Part shown: piece after piece, positions 18,401 through 25,984 of the stretch
How the letters are laid out: each line of letters begins with the position of its first letter
Position numbering within the stretch: position 1 is the stretch's first letter
Source: Acidobacteriota bacterium
GTDB lineage: Bacteria; Acidobacteriota; Holophagae; Acanthopleuribacterales; Acanthopleuribacteraceae
Reading direction: 5' to 3'
Length of the DNA stretch: 64,000 nucleotides
Assembly (NCBI GenBank): GCA_030066195.1
Contig: JASJCB010000038.1
Span: 1 to 64,000 of the forward strand
Made by a program: the position numbers and the translations under genes
The notes under the pieces: model-generated
Told to the model about the DNA's origin: nothing
Database searches by the model: none
What the model saw: only the letters and a program-made list of their open reading frames with translations

Positions 18401-19433
18401 TGCTCAATCTGCCCGGTTTACCCAACCCCGACTCGATCAAGTGGTGGTCACCCGTCGCCGGGTTGATGACCATCACCGAGGTTCCCAACCCCACCCAGAT
18501 TCGATCTCGAAAGCCGAGAACGCCTATGGCGGCCGGTCTTCCGATCACGGCTTCATAAGCCGATGCAAAGAGTTTTCGCTCCGGGTCGTAGCGGAACAAG
18601 CCGTCTTTGGAAGCGATCAGCAGGTTGCCGTCGGGTAACTCCCAGAAACCGTTGACGACATAGTCGGGGGGCGGCGTGCTGCCGAGTGGAAGGTTGGTAA
18701 AATCGAGCAGTGTCTTTCGGTCCGGTGTAAAGGCGAAACAGCTGCTGTTGGTGCCGACCCAGAGATAGCCGCGTGAATCTTCATAGATGGCATTGACCGC
18801 GGCCGGTTTCGTAGCGGGGGTCAAGCCTCCTCTAACTATCGGTGTCGAAAAACGCTCGACCCGTCCTGTCTTCCGTTCCATCCGGCACAGGCCGGCATGG
18901 GTTCCGACCCATAGGAGACCGTCGCGGTCAACGTAGAGGGCGGTGACCGTATCGTCAGGAAGACTATCCGCGCTTGCGGGGTCGTGCCGATGGTGGATAA
19001 AGCTCTGTGTTTTGGGATCGAAGGCGTTTAGACCGCCCTGGTCCGTGCCGATCCAGATGATTCCCTCGGGATCCTGGGCCATGGCCAGGATGAAATTGTC
19101 GGAAATCGAGTTCGCGTCGCCGGGTTTTTGCTTGTAGATCTTGAAATCATAGCCGTCGTAGCGATTGAGCCCGTCTTTCGTGCCGAGCCAGATAAACCCC
19201 TGGCTGTCCTGGATGATGCAGTTGACCATGATTTGTGAGAGACCGTCATCAACGGATAAATGACGGAAATTGAAGCGATCCCCGTCATTGGCGTGGACTT
19301 GCCAGGCGTAAAGAAAAAAAAACCATTGAAGGAAGGCCCCGCACCGGGGTCGTTTGGCAGACAAATATGCCTCCAAAAAGACCGAACTCGCTTTAGTATC
19401 GTCAAAAAGTCTACACCGATAAAGAAAAACCAC
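15435..19433 (-). CDS. Two-component sensor histidine kinase with beta-propeller sensor
   Basis: 1332 residues from a GTG. A hydrophobic N-terminal segment (about 34-47) is the export signal. Many LWVGT / IWIGT repeats (about 55-700) form periplasmic regulator-propeller blades, followed by a Y_Y_Y domain (about 720-820, ending YRFRVKAANRDGFW), one membrane helix (WAYMGYILGFIGLLALY), a coiled-coil, a GAF-like domain, a histidine-phosphotransfer helix (HVLHNMGNALTS) and a HATPase_c domain with LLENAREA, IADNGIGI and GRGMGLHYS. It resembles polysaccharide-sensing propeller kinases but lacks the receiver and AraC domains of Bacteroidetes versions. The ligand is unknown. No response regulator is adjacent. 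Confidence 0.92.
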   Translation of the reverse strand: MVFLYRCRLFDDTKASSVFLEAYLSAKRPRCGAFLQWFFFLYAWQVHANDGDRFNFRHLSVDDGLSQIMVNCIIQDSQGFIWLGTKDGLNRYDGYDFKIYKQKPGDANSISDNFILAMAQDPEGIIWIGTDQGGLNAFDPKTQSFIHHRHDPASADSLPDDTVTALYVDRDGLLWVGTHAGLCRMERKTGRVERFSTPIVRGGLTPATKPAAVNAIYEDSRGYLWVGTNSSCFAFTPDRKTLLDFTNLPLGSTPPPDYVVNGFWELPDGNLLIASKDGLFRYDPERKLFASAYEAVIGRPAAIGVLGFRDRIWVGLGTSVMVINPATGDHHLIESGLGKPGRLSNGSINCWLEDRSGLLWLGTMIGVHVYDPDRRFHTFGVNEGLEVTATYGLVEDAEGHVWVGTNEGGVYRFDPETRSLHKVALGGFTEEGSDVYVLHHDNQGAVWIGHTNGLDMFYPESRQIVQSYRTEMKNPDDLSFPRVTDMLDHAGDEELLWVGTERGLNLLDKRSGRFQHILHNADDPNSMSGNDIQVLFRGTLQEDEGMIWIGLEDGGLNAFDPDRGTFRRYLPDPSRPEALSHLRVISMAESSGPRGRQLWIGTRGGGLNAFDPVTETFRHYRETDGLPNDTVYGILVDQAGYLWLSTNAGLARLEPGSGELISYDTFDGLRGREFNTGAYLKTGGGLFFFGGIEGVTYFDPNDIRPKTTPPPVVFTEFRLANKAVEVGGDSPLRRHISQARKITLNHRQPVFSFTFSALDFGAPMQNRYAYRMENFDEDWTETEADQRVATYTNLDAGTYRFRVKAANRDGFWNEEGASITLKILPSPWLSKWAYMGYILGFIGLLALYIHDQKRRLRAMNRKLEEKVKQRTKQLDGRIHELEALNRIINTIHRDIELPKVVETLMQQGLELFPKAERAAFLTPMGKRRYQVSHTVGYPSEVKGIVLDLSDTMRQDPLGRRVIRDDVYQLSGLRGIRTDKGEEFSASASVMAVRIKHETREIGVMVLSHSRDAAVFADVDLDTLLRYRDTMVSAVVKAKILQDLLEAQKALLASAHKAGMNEIAVHVLHNMGNALTSTHTSMGLIQELMVDDRSTRLLDKIRNLQQSADDADTEDRRRLITDALERIVSDWRRRTEKVVEESDRVREQLHQVTRNLWDRLELTREDVYSEPVRIDELVEEVLSLEGHLLHQEGIVIDLELARAPALSLNRAKLRRVLQCLLENAREAIARKDGNGRIRINSEEQTNRFLLVIADNGIGIAPEITPKVFFQGFSTKDGGRGMGLHYSVIAVEDMGGSIAVESDGLNQGTKVSIAFPYPRENKPEHNASKTVRAD

Positions 19434-19765
19434 GAAAAGGGCTGAAGTCGAATATTACGTAAAAGTTTTTCAAGTATTGGTTTACCTGACTCATGGAAAT
19501 TGATGCGTCTGTAATCAGGGCCCCGTTTCTTTCGATTGGCGTCCGAACCCCGCGTATGAGCAAGCCCGTCCAGGTCTAATCCATCCGGAACATTGAAGGT
19601 CCCGGGCTGATTCTTCGATAGAACGACCGGAGGAATAAGAGATGCGGACAACTTTCGCTTTATGTCGCCCCGCATAGCAAAGATCTCTGACAAATTCCCT
19701 ATCATCCCAAACGGAACACGGAGGAATGCTGCAAAGATCCTCGAGTTGCCAAATGGTGTGACAAA

Positions 19766-19945
19766 GATTTCTGTTCAATTCTTGGGATTTCCATTTCGTG
19801 AATCGAGGATTTCTGCAGAATTCCCAGTGTCCCCATTTTGTGCACGAAAGATTTCTGCAGAATTCCCAGTGTTTCCATTTTGTGTATGAAAGATTTCAGT
19901 AAAATTCCCAGTGTCTCCATTTTGTATATGAAAGATTTCGGTTGG
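19766..19945. repeat. 42-bp tandem repeat array, four units
   Basis: Units begin at 19766, 19808, 19850 and 19892, with a partial fifth at 19934 and a worn unit before the first. The consensus starts GATTTCTGCAGAATTCCCAG and ends CCATTTTGTGTATGAAA. Units 2 and 3 are nearly identical; unit 1 and the ends are diverged. There are no spacers, so it is not CRISPR. The minus-strand translation repeats SFIHKMETLGILQK because 42 is divisible by 3. Confidence 0.85.
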
Positions 19946-20027
19946 ATTTTAGAAAAGTAAGCCATATGAAAACCTTTGAGCGTGTTTTCGGTGGTTGTGT
20001 TGTGGGTTGTTGACCGGGAAGACATGG

Positions 20028-20097
20028 GGCTAAAGACGAAAAGGAACCCAACTCAACTACAAAGCCAATATAACAAGGGGTTTTGCCATAGGGGACA
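20028..20097. repeat. Dispersed repeat, copy 1
   Basis: GGCTAAAGACGAAAAGGAAC and the following CCCAACTCAACTACAAAGCC match 56959-57002 with few changes. A weaker match continues to the GCCATAGGGGACAC segment. The second copy lies 37 kb away, also between genes. Confidence 0.7.
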
Positions 20098-20188
20098 CAA
20101 AAAGGGTTATAGCAGCTACTCGGGCCTTACCTTGGACGCGTGGTACCCATAAACCATGATCGTGGAAACCAAATACTCATCGCCGGTT

Positions 20189-20220
20189 GCGGGCGCCTCC
20201 CCGACGGGGCGCCCGCTTTT
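20189..20220 (+). terminator. GC-rich hairpin with T-tract on the plus strand
   Basis: GCGGGCGCC (20189-20197) pairs perfectly with GGCGCCCGC (20208-20216) and is followed by TTTT. It sits 7 bases beyond the minus-strand precursor stop. The T-run favours plus-strand termination, but the hairpin could also end or stabilise the precursor transcript. Confidence 0.6.
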
Positions 20221-20226
20221 CGGGGG

Positions 20227-20373
20227 TTATTCACACTGGCAGTCGGGAAGACCGCAAGAGGTGTCGATCGCATCGAAGCCCATACCGCCGACAACGGTTT
20301 TGCGTTTGTCCCCGGTCAGTTGGGTCTGGAAGCTTTTGACCTTCAAGTCTTTTAATTGCAGTTTTTTCTTCAT
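20227..20373 (-). CDS. Lanthipeptide-like (pinensin-type leader) RiPP precursor
   Basis: 48 residues, starting at the ATG at 20373 behind a good GGAGG. The leader reads MKKKLQLKDLKVKSFQTQL. This is the K-L-x-L-x-x-L-x-V-x-S-F-x-T-x-L pattern of class I lanthipeptide (pinensin-type) leaders, followed by a VVGG processing site at residues 27-30. The 18-residue core MGFDAIDTSCGLPDCQCE has one Thr, one Ser and three Cys, suited to (methyl)lanthionine rings. No dehydratase, cyclase, protease or exporter gene is near, so enzymes would act in trans. A second precursor with the same leader lies at 35629-35817. The family call comes from the leader pattern; modification is inferred. Confidence 0.7.
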   Translation of the reverse strand: MKKKLQLKDLKVKSFQTQLTGDKRKTVVGGMGFDAIDTSCGLPDCQCE

Positions 20374-20629
20374 GAAAAGTCCTCCGTGAATCGATGATGC
20401 ATGCCGTTCGAAAGTCGACAAAGGTCTTTGGAATAACCAAACGGCTTGTCTTATCAGCATACCATGCCGGCGCCGGTCGCGCGGTTTGCGGAGTGATCCC
20501 GGCTTGGGTTTCTCTGAAAATTAGGTGATGATTCCAAGCATCGATTTCCGCATAATAAGAGAGCAGTACAAGGTGCCTTAGAATCACGTCCGGCTTTGGT
20601 ATGCCTTGAGTACAGACAGGAGATTGCCC

Positions 20630-21256
20630 TTGCCACAAGAATCAGATGCTAACGACAAACGTGCCCGCCAACTGCCGAGTTCCGGTGAGATTACTGCCCT
20701 CCTTCGTTCCTGGGAAGAGGGTGAAGAAGGCGCGATCGATGAATTGATGGCCTCTACCTACGAAGAGCTGCGCAAGACCGCGCGGGGACATCTGGCCGGT
20801 TCCGCCGGCGGCAACACCCTTCAGCCGACCGCCCTGATCAACGAGACCTATTTGCGCCTGGCTAATGGTAAATCCTTCAGTTTCAACAGTCGCAGTCAAT
20901 TCTATGCCTTTGCCAGTCAGTTGATGCGACATATCCTGGTGGAATATGTGCGGGCGCGCTTTGCCCAGAAACGGGGCAGCGGTCAGGCCAATTTGTCGCT
21001 GGACGAACCGGGCATCGCCATTGCGGACCGCCAGGATATCGATTTCAGCACCTTGCTGTCGTTGGACACCGCCCTGGCCCGGTTGGACGAGATGGATTCG
21101 CGGAAACGTCAGATCGTAGAGATGCGCTTTTTTGCAGGTTTGGAGATCAACGAAATTGCCGAGATTTTGGATTGCTCGGCCAGTACCATCAAGCGGGAAT
21201 GGCGCTTCGCAAAGCGCTGGTTGGCCTCGGAACTCCAGGATTTGAACAAGACCTGA
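20630..21256 (+). CDS. ECF-type RNA polymerase sigma factor
   Basis: 208 residues from a TTG at 20630, chosen because AGGAG (20618-20622) lies 7 bases upstream. An earlier in-frame TTG at 20606 has no ribosome site. The sigma-2 region is about residues 30-110 (LRKTARGHL, LQPTALINETYLRL, FYAFASQLMRHILVEYVR). The sigma-4 region is near the end (RQIVEMRFFAGLEINEIAEILDCSASTIKREW). The pattern is that of the ECF group found in large Acidobacteria and Planctomycetes genomes next to kinases. No anti-sigma factor is recognisable; the following membrane protein (21475) is a candidate partner. Start confidence is moderate. Confidence 0.9.
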   Translation: MPQESDANDKRARQLPSSGEITALLRSWEEGEEGAIDELMASTYEELRKTARGHLAGSAGGNTLQPTALINETYLRLANGKSFSFNSRSQFYAFASQLMRHILVEYVRARFAQKRGSGQANLSLDEPGIAIADRQDIDFSTLLSLDTALARLDEMDSRKRQIVEMRFFAGLEINEIAEILDCSASTIKREWRFAKRWLASELQDLNKT

Positions 21257-21474
21257 GCAAAAGTGGATCGAAAATATAATTTGTTAAAAAAAAGGGCACT
21301 TCCAACTGTCTGCTAATTGATTGGATAAACATATATTTTATTCGCGAATAAAAAAAAATGCCGTACACACCTCTAAATATCCTCGATTGCGCACTCTACA
21401 CCAATTAAAATAGTTATTGCTCCGGCCCTATTTTATCGGGACAGCAATTCACTCAATTTCTAAAGGTTAACGCC

Positions 21475-22296
21475 ATGCCGAGAATAAAGGGCAGGCCCAT
21501 GCGCTATAGCGGGCTTATTCTCTCCCTTGCCGAGCAGGAGATCTATACAGTTGAATCTCTCGTCGATTATGCTTTGGATGAGGGCTTTTTTACCCCCTCC
21601 GCCGAGGCCGATAGAGCGACTCTCCAAAAACGTATCGGCAATGCCTTGTTCAAATTTGCCAAAAAGCACTTCGTCGATCCGGGTTTGAAGCCCGACGGTT
21701 CCCCCCTGACGCCAGGTAAACAGGTCAATGGGGGGTGGTACGGTTGGCGTTGGATGTCGGCCCTTCCCGAAAACTACCGGTGGGCCGAATTAAACGAGCA
21801 TCTGCATCGATTCCGCGAGGGCCATGCATCCGAACCCGTTTCAAGACCGGAAATCATCGCCATGCCGGGGGTTCACAAGAAGGCCATTCCCAAGACACCG
21901 GAACCGACCCCTGTCGAGCCCGGCGGCAGTGGAAATACGCCTCGGGGTGAAACCCCGAAACAAGAACCGGAATCGAAGGAACGGGCCGTTTCCTGGTTAC
22001 ATTGCCTACCGGGTCTGGTTGCCGGGATCACACTGATGCTACTGATTTTTTTCAGCGGCTCTTCCATTCGGGACTTTCGCACGAAACAGCTCAACAAGGA
22101 CGTAAACCGCCTGGTGGCCGGGGGCGCTACGCTGGAGGCGATCCAATTGGGGCAGGTAAACGCCGGTGAAAGGCGGGATGTTTTGCTATTCGTGCTCTTG
22201 ACGGAAATGAGCGAGGAAATAAGGCCCGGGACAACGGGATCGGCCACGATTTCCCCCATGACCAATCTTTCCATGGTGCCTTTTCCGGCCTTATAG
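21475..22296 (+). CDS. Single-pass membrane protein of unknown function
   Basis: 273 residues. The N-terminal 120 residues (YSGLILSLAEQEIYTVESLV then ALFKFAKKHF) look helical and winged-helix-like. A Pro/Glu-rich linker with PTPVEPGGSGNTPRG follows, then one membrane helix (LPGLVAGITLMLLIFF, about 188-203) and a short outer segment. I do not recognise a family. It follows the ECF sigma gene by 218 bases of AT-rich DNA. A cytoplasmic domain plus one helix would fit an anti-sigma or signalling role, but this is inference from position only. Its last 6 bases overlap the convergent TPR gene. Confidence 0.65.
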   Translation: MPRIKGRPMRYSGLILSLAEQEIYTVESLVDYALDEGFFTPSAEADRATLQKRIGNALFKFAKKHFVDPGLKPDGSPLTPGKQVNGGWYGWRWMSALPENYRWAELNEHLHRFREGHASEPVSRPEIIAMPGVHKKAIPKTPEPTPVEPGGSGNTPRGETPKQEPESKERAVSWLHCLPGLVAGITLMLLIFFSGSSIRDFRTKQLNKDVNRLVAGGATLEAIQLGQVNAGERRDVLLFVLLTEMSEEIRPGTTGSATISPMTNLSMVPFPAL

Positions 22297-23229
22297 GCCC
22301 GCTTCGCCGCTGTTCAAGCGTTTCAACAAGTTGAGCAGGTCCAGTAAGGGCCGCTCATCCTGTGCCTCGGCGAAGGCGGCTACTTCATCCCAGGTTGCCC
22401 GGTAATCCCTGCCGCGTTGCATGTCCGCAAAGATATAATTGGCCTTAAGGTAGGCCATGCCTATTTCATCGTCTTCCAAAACCTCGGCAGCCTGTCGGGT
22501 ATGGTGCAGGCCCGCTTCGGTCTGACCCATGGCGATCAGGAAAAAGCCCATGTCCACCAGGGCTTCCGCGGCGCCTTGTTTGTTGCCCATTTTCTCGAAG
22601 ATGGCATTGGCGCGCTCGCTGTTGACGAGACCTTCCTGGTATTTGGCAAGCACCAGGCAGATGGCGGCGCGATGCCGATGGTAGTGGGCCTGCCAGAGGT
22701 CATCCACCTTATTCAGGTAGACCTCGGCCTTGTCCAGGAAATTCTCGGCGCGTTTGTAATCATTGAGGCGGATGCTGATAAAGGTCAGGTCCAGCAACGA
22801 TTGAAACATGGGGTCGGGATTGGGCAGTTTTTCGAAGACGGCATAGGCCGCCGTAAACCGCTTCAGCGCTTTTTCATACTCTTTGCGCTCGGTTTCAATG
22901 CGGCCTAACAGCAACAGGTTGCTGCCGCGCAACCAACCCTTCGGCTCTCTACTTTCAATAAAAAGGGCAATCGCTTCGGCTTTTTCGATGCGGTTCAGCA
23001 TCCAGTCGCCCCAGGCCTTGCCTGAGAGGGCCTGCAGGTCGCCGGTTTCGCGAACCTTGCCGTCGAAGAAGAGAGCCGCGGCCTCGGGATCTTCGATAAG
23101 CAGTTCATGACCCGCACGGTAATCCTCATCGTTGTTTTCTTCAGGCAGAAGCCACCAGGCGCCGGCGGCCAGGAGCGTGGCAATCAACAGGTTGATCATC
23201 ACCAGCTTCAGCTTTGTCTGACGATTCAT
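22291..23229 (-). CDS. TPR-repeat protein with N-terminal membrane anchor
   Basis: 312 residues. One hydrophobic helix close to the N-terminus (LKLVMINLLIATLLAAGAWW, about 7-26) anchors the protein. The rest is helical repeats of TPR type, for example LGRIETERKEYEKALKRFTA and AEALVDMGFFLIAMGQTEAG, as in signalling-linked TPR proteins. No catalytic domain is present. It is convergent with the preceding membrane protein and overlaps it by 6 bases. A protein-protein interaction role is the only supportable statement. Confidence 0.8.
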   Translation of the reverse strand: MNRQTKLKLVMINLLIATLLAAGAWWLLPEENNDEDYRAGHELLIEDPEAAALFFDGKVRETGDLQALSGKAWGDWMLNRIEKAEAIALFIESREPKGWLRGSNLLLLGRIETERKEYEKALKRFTAAYAVFEKLPNPDPMFQSLLDLTFISIRLNDYKRAENFLDKAEVYLNKVDDLWQAHYHRHRAAICLVLAKYQEGLVNSERANAIFEKMGNKQGAAEALVDMGFFLIAMGQTEAGLHHTRQAAEVLEDDEIGMAYLKANYIFADMQRGRDYRATWDEVAAFAEAQDERPLLDLLNLLKRLNSGEAGL

Positions 23230-23634
23230 CGGCGGTCACTCCGGAATGTCTGATATCCGGGAAGAAACCCCGGCTAATCCAGCATACCAAAGTTCCATGA
23301 ATGCTAGAAGCGTTAAGCGTTGCGAGGGGTCGTGAGGGCCTCCGTAAAGCTTGCCTCTTCCCTTGTAACTTGCAACTTGTAACCGGAAACTTGATAATGA
23401 CTTGCTCTCGCGCTCGGGGGCTTGCCGTTGGTGTCGAACGCCCCGTCCTGGTAGGTGCGGGCTTGATCAGATGGCATAGCAATTACCTTTATCCTGATCA
23501 TGAATACTCACTCCTGTAACGTGCGTGATCATGGCAAGCCGCGCTCGTCACAGGGTTAATCTGGCGGTTGATTGGGCGACAAACCGACCGGGTTCGAAAC
23601 CGGCTTCACTTCCACTTACCCCCGAAGTTTTCTA
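23230..23634. other. Intergenic region with CAAGTTG-type repeats
   Basis: About 400 bases with no gene I can support. At 23353-23395 it carries TTGTAACTTGCAACTTGTAA followed by CCGGAAACTTG, a member of the dispersed CAAGTTG/CAAGCTT repeat family also present at 28685-28712, 37938-37975 and 53595-53815. Confidence 0.55.
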
Positions 23635-24744
23635 TCAAGCATTGCTCTGCATAGAACCAGAAGTAATACGGGCGAGCGCTGAAAAACATCGAGATAATGG
23701 CTCCCCAACCCCTGGCATCGATATTTGGATCATTTCATTCAGTCCGGAACTGCTCTTGAAATAAATTGTTTCATACCGTGCGATCGGGATCTCGTAATTA
23801 TCCTTGAAACGCCGATCTGGGCCTCCCTTTTTGTTGACATATTTCCAAGTATGACCAATCACTTCCGCATCCCAGGGCAAGCGCTCCCCTTCGATAAAAT
23901 CAATGGTGCTTACTTCGAGGTGTAGGTCACCATAGGCGACCGCACCCACTCCTCGATTATCAAAGACCAGGATTCGTTCCGGCATGAGAGCCAGCATTTG
24001 CCTACCGACTGGAATCACGGGATAATCTAGGTTGGTTTTCAATTCTTTGATCCTGGATTTTCTTGGACTGATTTGGTTCCTCTCAATCACACGATCGGCT
24101 CCAGCCTGATATTTGGCGTCGAGGACATCTCCCTCTGCACTGATATGCCAGACCCCCGCACGCCGACACATCTCATCGAACCACTGATGGAGACGCTCAT
24201 AAGCCACTTCGGCCTCGGGTGAAAGCTCATAGAAGATTACCGTGGATTTTCTCAGAGTATCCTTGAACTTCATGAAGATACCCATGAAGAAGGACAAGAT
24301 CAGCCAACTAATTGCCTGCCAAGTCAATCCCAATGAAACCAGGCATACAAGCCCGAGAAATCCTGTCCAGAAAACGAAGGGGAAAATCCGAATTCTCTTG
24401 CGTTTACCGTTTAATTCTGCGAGAAGATCTGCAGCGCTGGAGTCCCCCATTTCCAGTACATCCCCGCTCTCGATCTCACGCATCTGCTCAACACTCGGTT
24501 CCTTGGTGGTTGTCGGCTCCAATCTAACCGGTTGCTCGATTGGCTCGGACCCTCGGTTTCCAGGGTGTTGGGAGTCGAGGCTTTGCCGAAACTTAACCCC
24601 CAGAGCGCTGACGCTGACATAATTCCCCCGTGGCCCTGATCCAATGCGAAAGCCTTTGAACCCAGCCGAAACACCAACTCCCGATTTAGAAAAATTAAAT
24701 CGCATAGGACCCACTTTGATAGACTTCCTGAAAGTTAAACCCAT
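23635..24744 (-). CDS. DUF4236-domain membrane protein
   Basis: 369 residues from the ATG at 24744 with an AGGAGG-type site just before it. Residues 1-55 (GLTFRKSIKVGPMRFNFSKS then GVGVSAGFKGFRIGSGPRG) match the DUF4236 pattern, a short domain of unknown function found at the N-terminus of varied bacterial proteins. Two adjacent hydrophobic helices lie near residues 120-160. The soluble C-terminal half has no motif I recognise. The region is visibly more AT-rich than its flanks, which suggests it arrived with the deaminase/phosphorylase pair. Confidence 0.75.
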   Translation of the reverse strand: MGLTFRKSIKVGPMRFNFSKSGVGVSAGFKGFRIGSGPRGNYVSVSALGVKFRQSLDSQHPGNRGSEPIEQPVRLEPTTTKEPSVEQMREIESGDVLEMGDSSAADLLAELNGKRKRIRIFPFVFWTGFLGLVCLVSLGLTWQAISWLILSFFMGIFMKFKDTLRKSTVIFYELSPEAEVAYERLHQWFDEMCRRAGVWHISAEGDVLDAKYQAGADRVIERNQISPRKSRIKELKTNLDYPVIPVGRQMLALMPERILVFDNRGVGAVAYGDLHLEVSTIDFIEGERLPWDAEVIGHTWKYVNKKGGPDRRFKDNYEIPIARYETIYFKSSSGLNEMIQISMPGVGEPLSRCFSALARITSGSMQSNA

Positions 24745-25480
24745 GTGACACCTCCTGATTGATTAGCTTCAACTGTAAAAATGCGGAATTAAGCTGGAAA
24801 AGGGATCAACAATCTGAATTTTTTCAAAAATTGCCCCGGGTTGTCGGGCCGACCTTCTCGCCTGGCAGGGTCGTATCGAGTCGATCTGTGCTCATCTGGA
24901 AACTCGATCACTGGACCTACCCCGATTTACTGGACAGCTGGTTAAGCAACGTTTGCCAGCGGCATTCTCTCACACTCGGTCAGTGTCGCATAGTCGCTGC
25001 TTGAGTGGCGCCTCTGCCCCCAGTGTTTGGTGGCGCATTTTTCAGGCTTTGGAGCGTGTTATGCTATGCAAGTGGCCACTTTCACAGGATAACACGCCTC
25101 CAGAAACGAAAAAGGAGGAAAAGTATTGACTACCAAAGGTTTCCCATCATCGGAACCCCTTTTTGCCGTTTGCTCGTGAAAGCGAGTCTGGGGTGATTTG
25201 GAGGCTTAGAGGAGAGGTCTCGCGAGACTCATGACGAGACCAGGAGAATGAATACAGATGTGCCCCAAGGCCCCAACAGCTATAAGGCCTTGGTAATCAA
25301 ACCCTCTTCCTGCTTTGCTCCGGGAGGTACCGGGTCTCGGAGGGTGCCAGTTGTTCTCTTTATTCGCATCGATAAGCTTTCCTGCTCAGCGATCCCTGAT
25401 CCGTGGCGGCAACAGCTCTTCATGCGCATTGTAAGCATGCTATAATGAATTCGTGATGGGCGTACACGAGGATGAGAAAC
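24745..25480. other. Intergenic region upstream of the deaminase gene
   Basis: About 735 bases of mixed composition with no gene I can support. It contains the perfect 12-bp palindrome GTCTCGCGAGAC (25217-25228). Close to the deaminase is a TATAAT at 25441-25446 preceded by TG (extended -10 form), which is the likely promoter of the deaminase-phosphorylase operon. Confidence 0.5.
25438..25446 (+). promoter_or_regulatory. Extended -10 promoter of the deaminase operon
   Basis: TGCTATAAT fits the TGnTATAAT extended -10 element. It lies 35 bases before the chosen ATG at 25481. No good -35 box is visible, which is usual for extended -10 promoters. Confidence 0.5.
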
Positions 25481-25984
25481 ATGACCGACGAAACTTATCT
25501 CCGTAAAACATTCGACTTGGCCTTTCAAGCTTTCGAATCTGGCTCAAGGCCCTTTGCGGCATTGATTGTTTTCGACGGCCAAATCATCTGCGAAACGCTC
25601 GATGAACGAAAGTGGAAAATGGATCCGACCGCTCACCCTGAAGTAGAAGCCATTCGCACATTCTATAAGCGGTTTGACTTGGATCAGATCAATCGGGCCG
25701 CCTTGTACACCAATGTAGAGCCCTGCCCCATGTGCGCAGGTGCGATATTTTATAGCGGCATTGGCCGTCTCGTTTACTCGGTGTCTCGAAAAAGCTTCGA
25801 TAGCTGGGTCGCTCAGTGCCGAATGAGACCACGACAGCGTTGTGTCGGCGCGCGTGAGATCATCAGGCCGAATGGCTTGACCCGAGTTCGTGGACCGTTA
25901 TTGGAGAAAGAAGGACTGGCCTTAATCAAGCATCACTTCTTCCCGCTCCGTTTCGAACAGGAAAAAACCGGTACCGAAAATTAA
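25481..25984 (+). CDS. Cytidine/nucleoside deaminase-family protein
   Basis: 167 residues from the ATG at 25481, which has GAGG nine bases upstream; an ATG at 25472 has no properly spaced site. The zinc site of the deaminase superfamily is clear: H52-P-E54 in place of the common HAE, and PC82PMC85AG. The fold order (FAALIVFDGQII, then HPEVEAIR, then ALYTNVEPCPMCAGAI, then RLVYSVS) matches guanine/cytosine-type nucleoside deaminases. The stop overlaps the next ATG by one base, so the pair is translationally coupled. Alone it could be a housekeeping deaminase. Paired with a phosphorylase-superfamily protein in an AT-rich island, I infer a role in nucleotide-directed defence. Confidence 0.85.
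   Translation: MTDETYLRKTFDLAFQAFESGSRPFAALIVFDGQIICETLDERKWKMDPTAHPEVEAIRTFYKRFDLDQINRAALYTNVEPCPMCAGAIFYSGIGRLVYSVSRKSFDSWVAQCRMRPRQRCVGAREIIRPNGLTRVRGPLLEKEGLALIKHHFFPLRFEQEKTGTEN

Larger units (their letters stand above)
19434..20226. other. Intergenic region with tandem and dispersed repeats
   Basis: Between the sensor kinase and the small precursor gene I see no supported gene. The region holds a 42-bp tandem array (19766-19933), a repeat shared with 56959-57030, and a strong hairpin next to the precursor stop. A reading of about 107 codons on the minus strand runs through the array but looks like a by-product of its 14-codon period. Confidence 0.6.

Noticed and set aside
19766..19945. 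CRISPR array
   Set aside because: Units are contiguous, without unique spacers, and no cas gene is in the window. The 59440-59765 repeats were rejected as CRISPR for the same reason.
19702..20025. Repeat protein encoded by the 42-bp array on the minus strand
   Set aside because: The frame stays open only because the period is divisible by 3; no ribosome site, and the ends are unrelated sequence.
23313..23501. 62-codon ORF with AGGAG before ATG
   Set aside because: Much of the frame is the CAAGTTG repeat, and the product shows no domain-like pattern.
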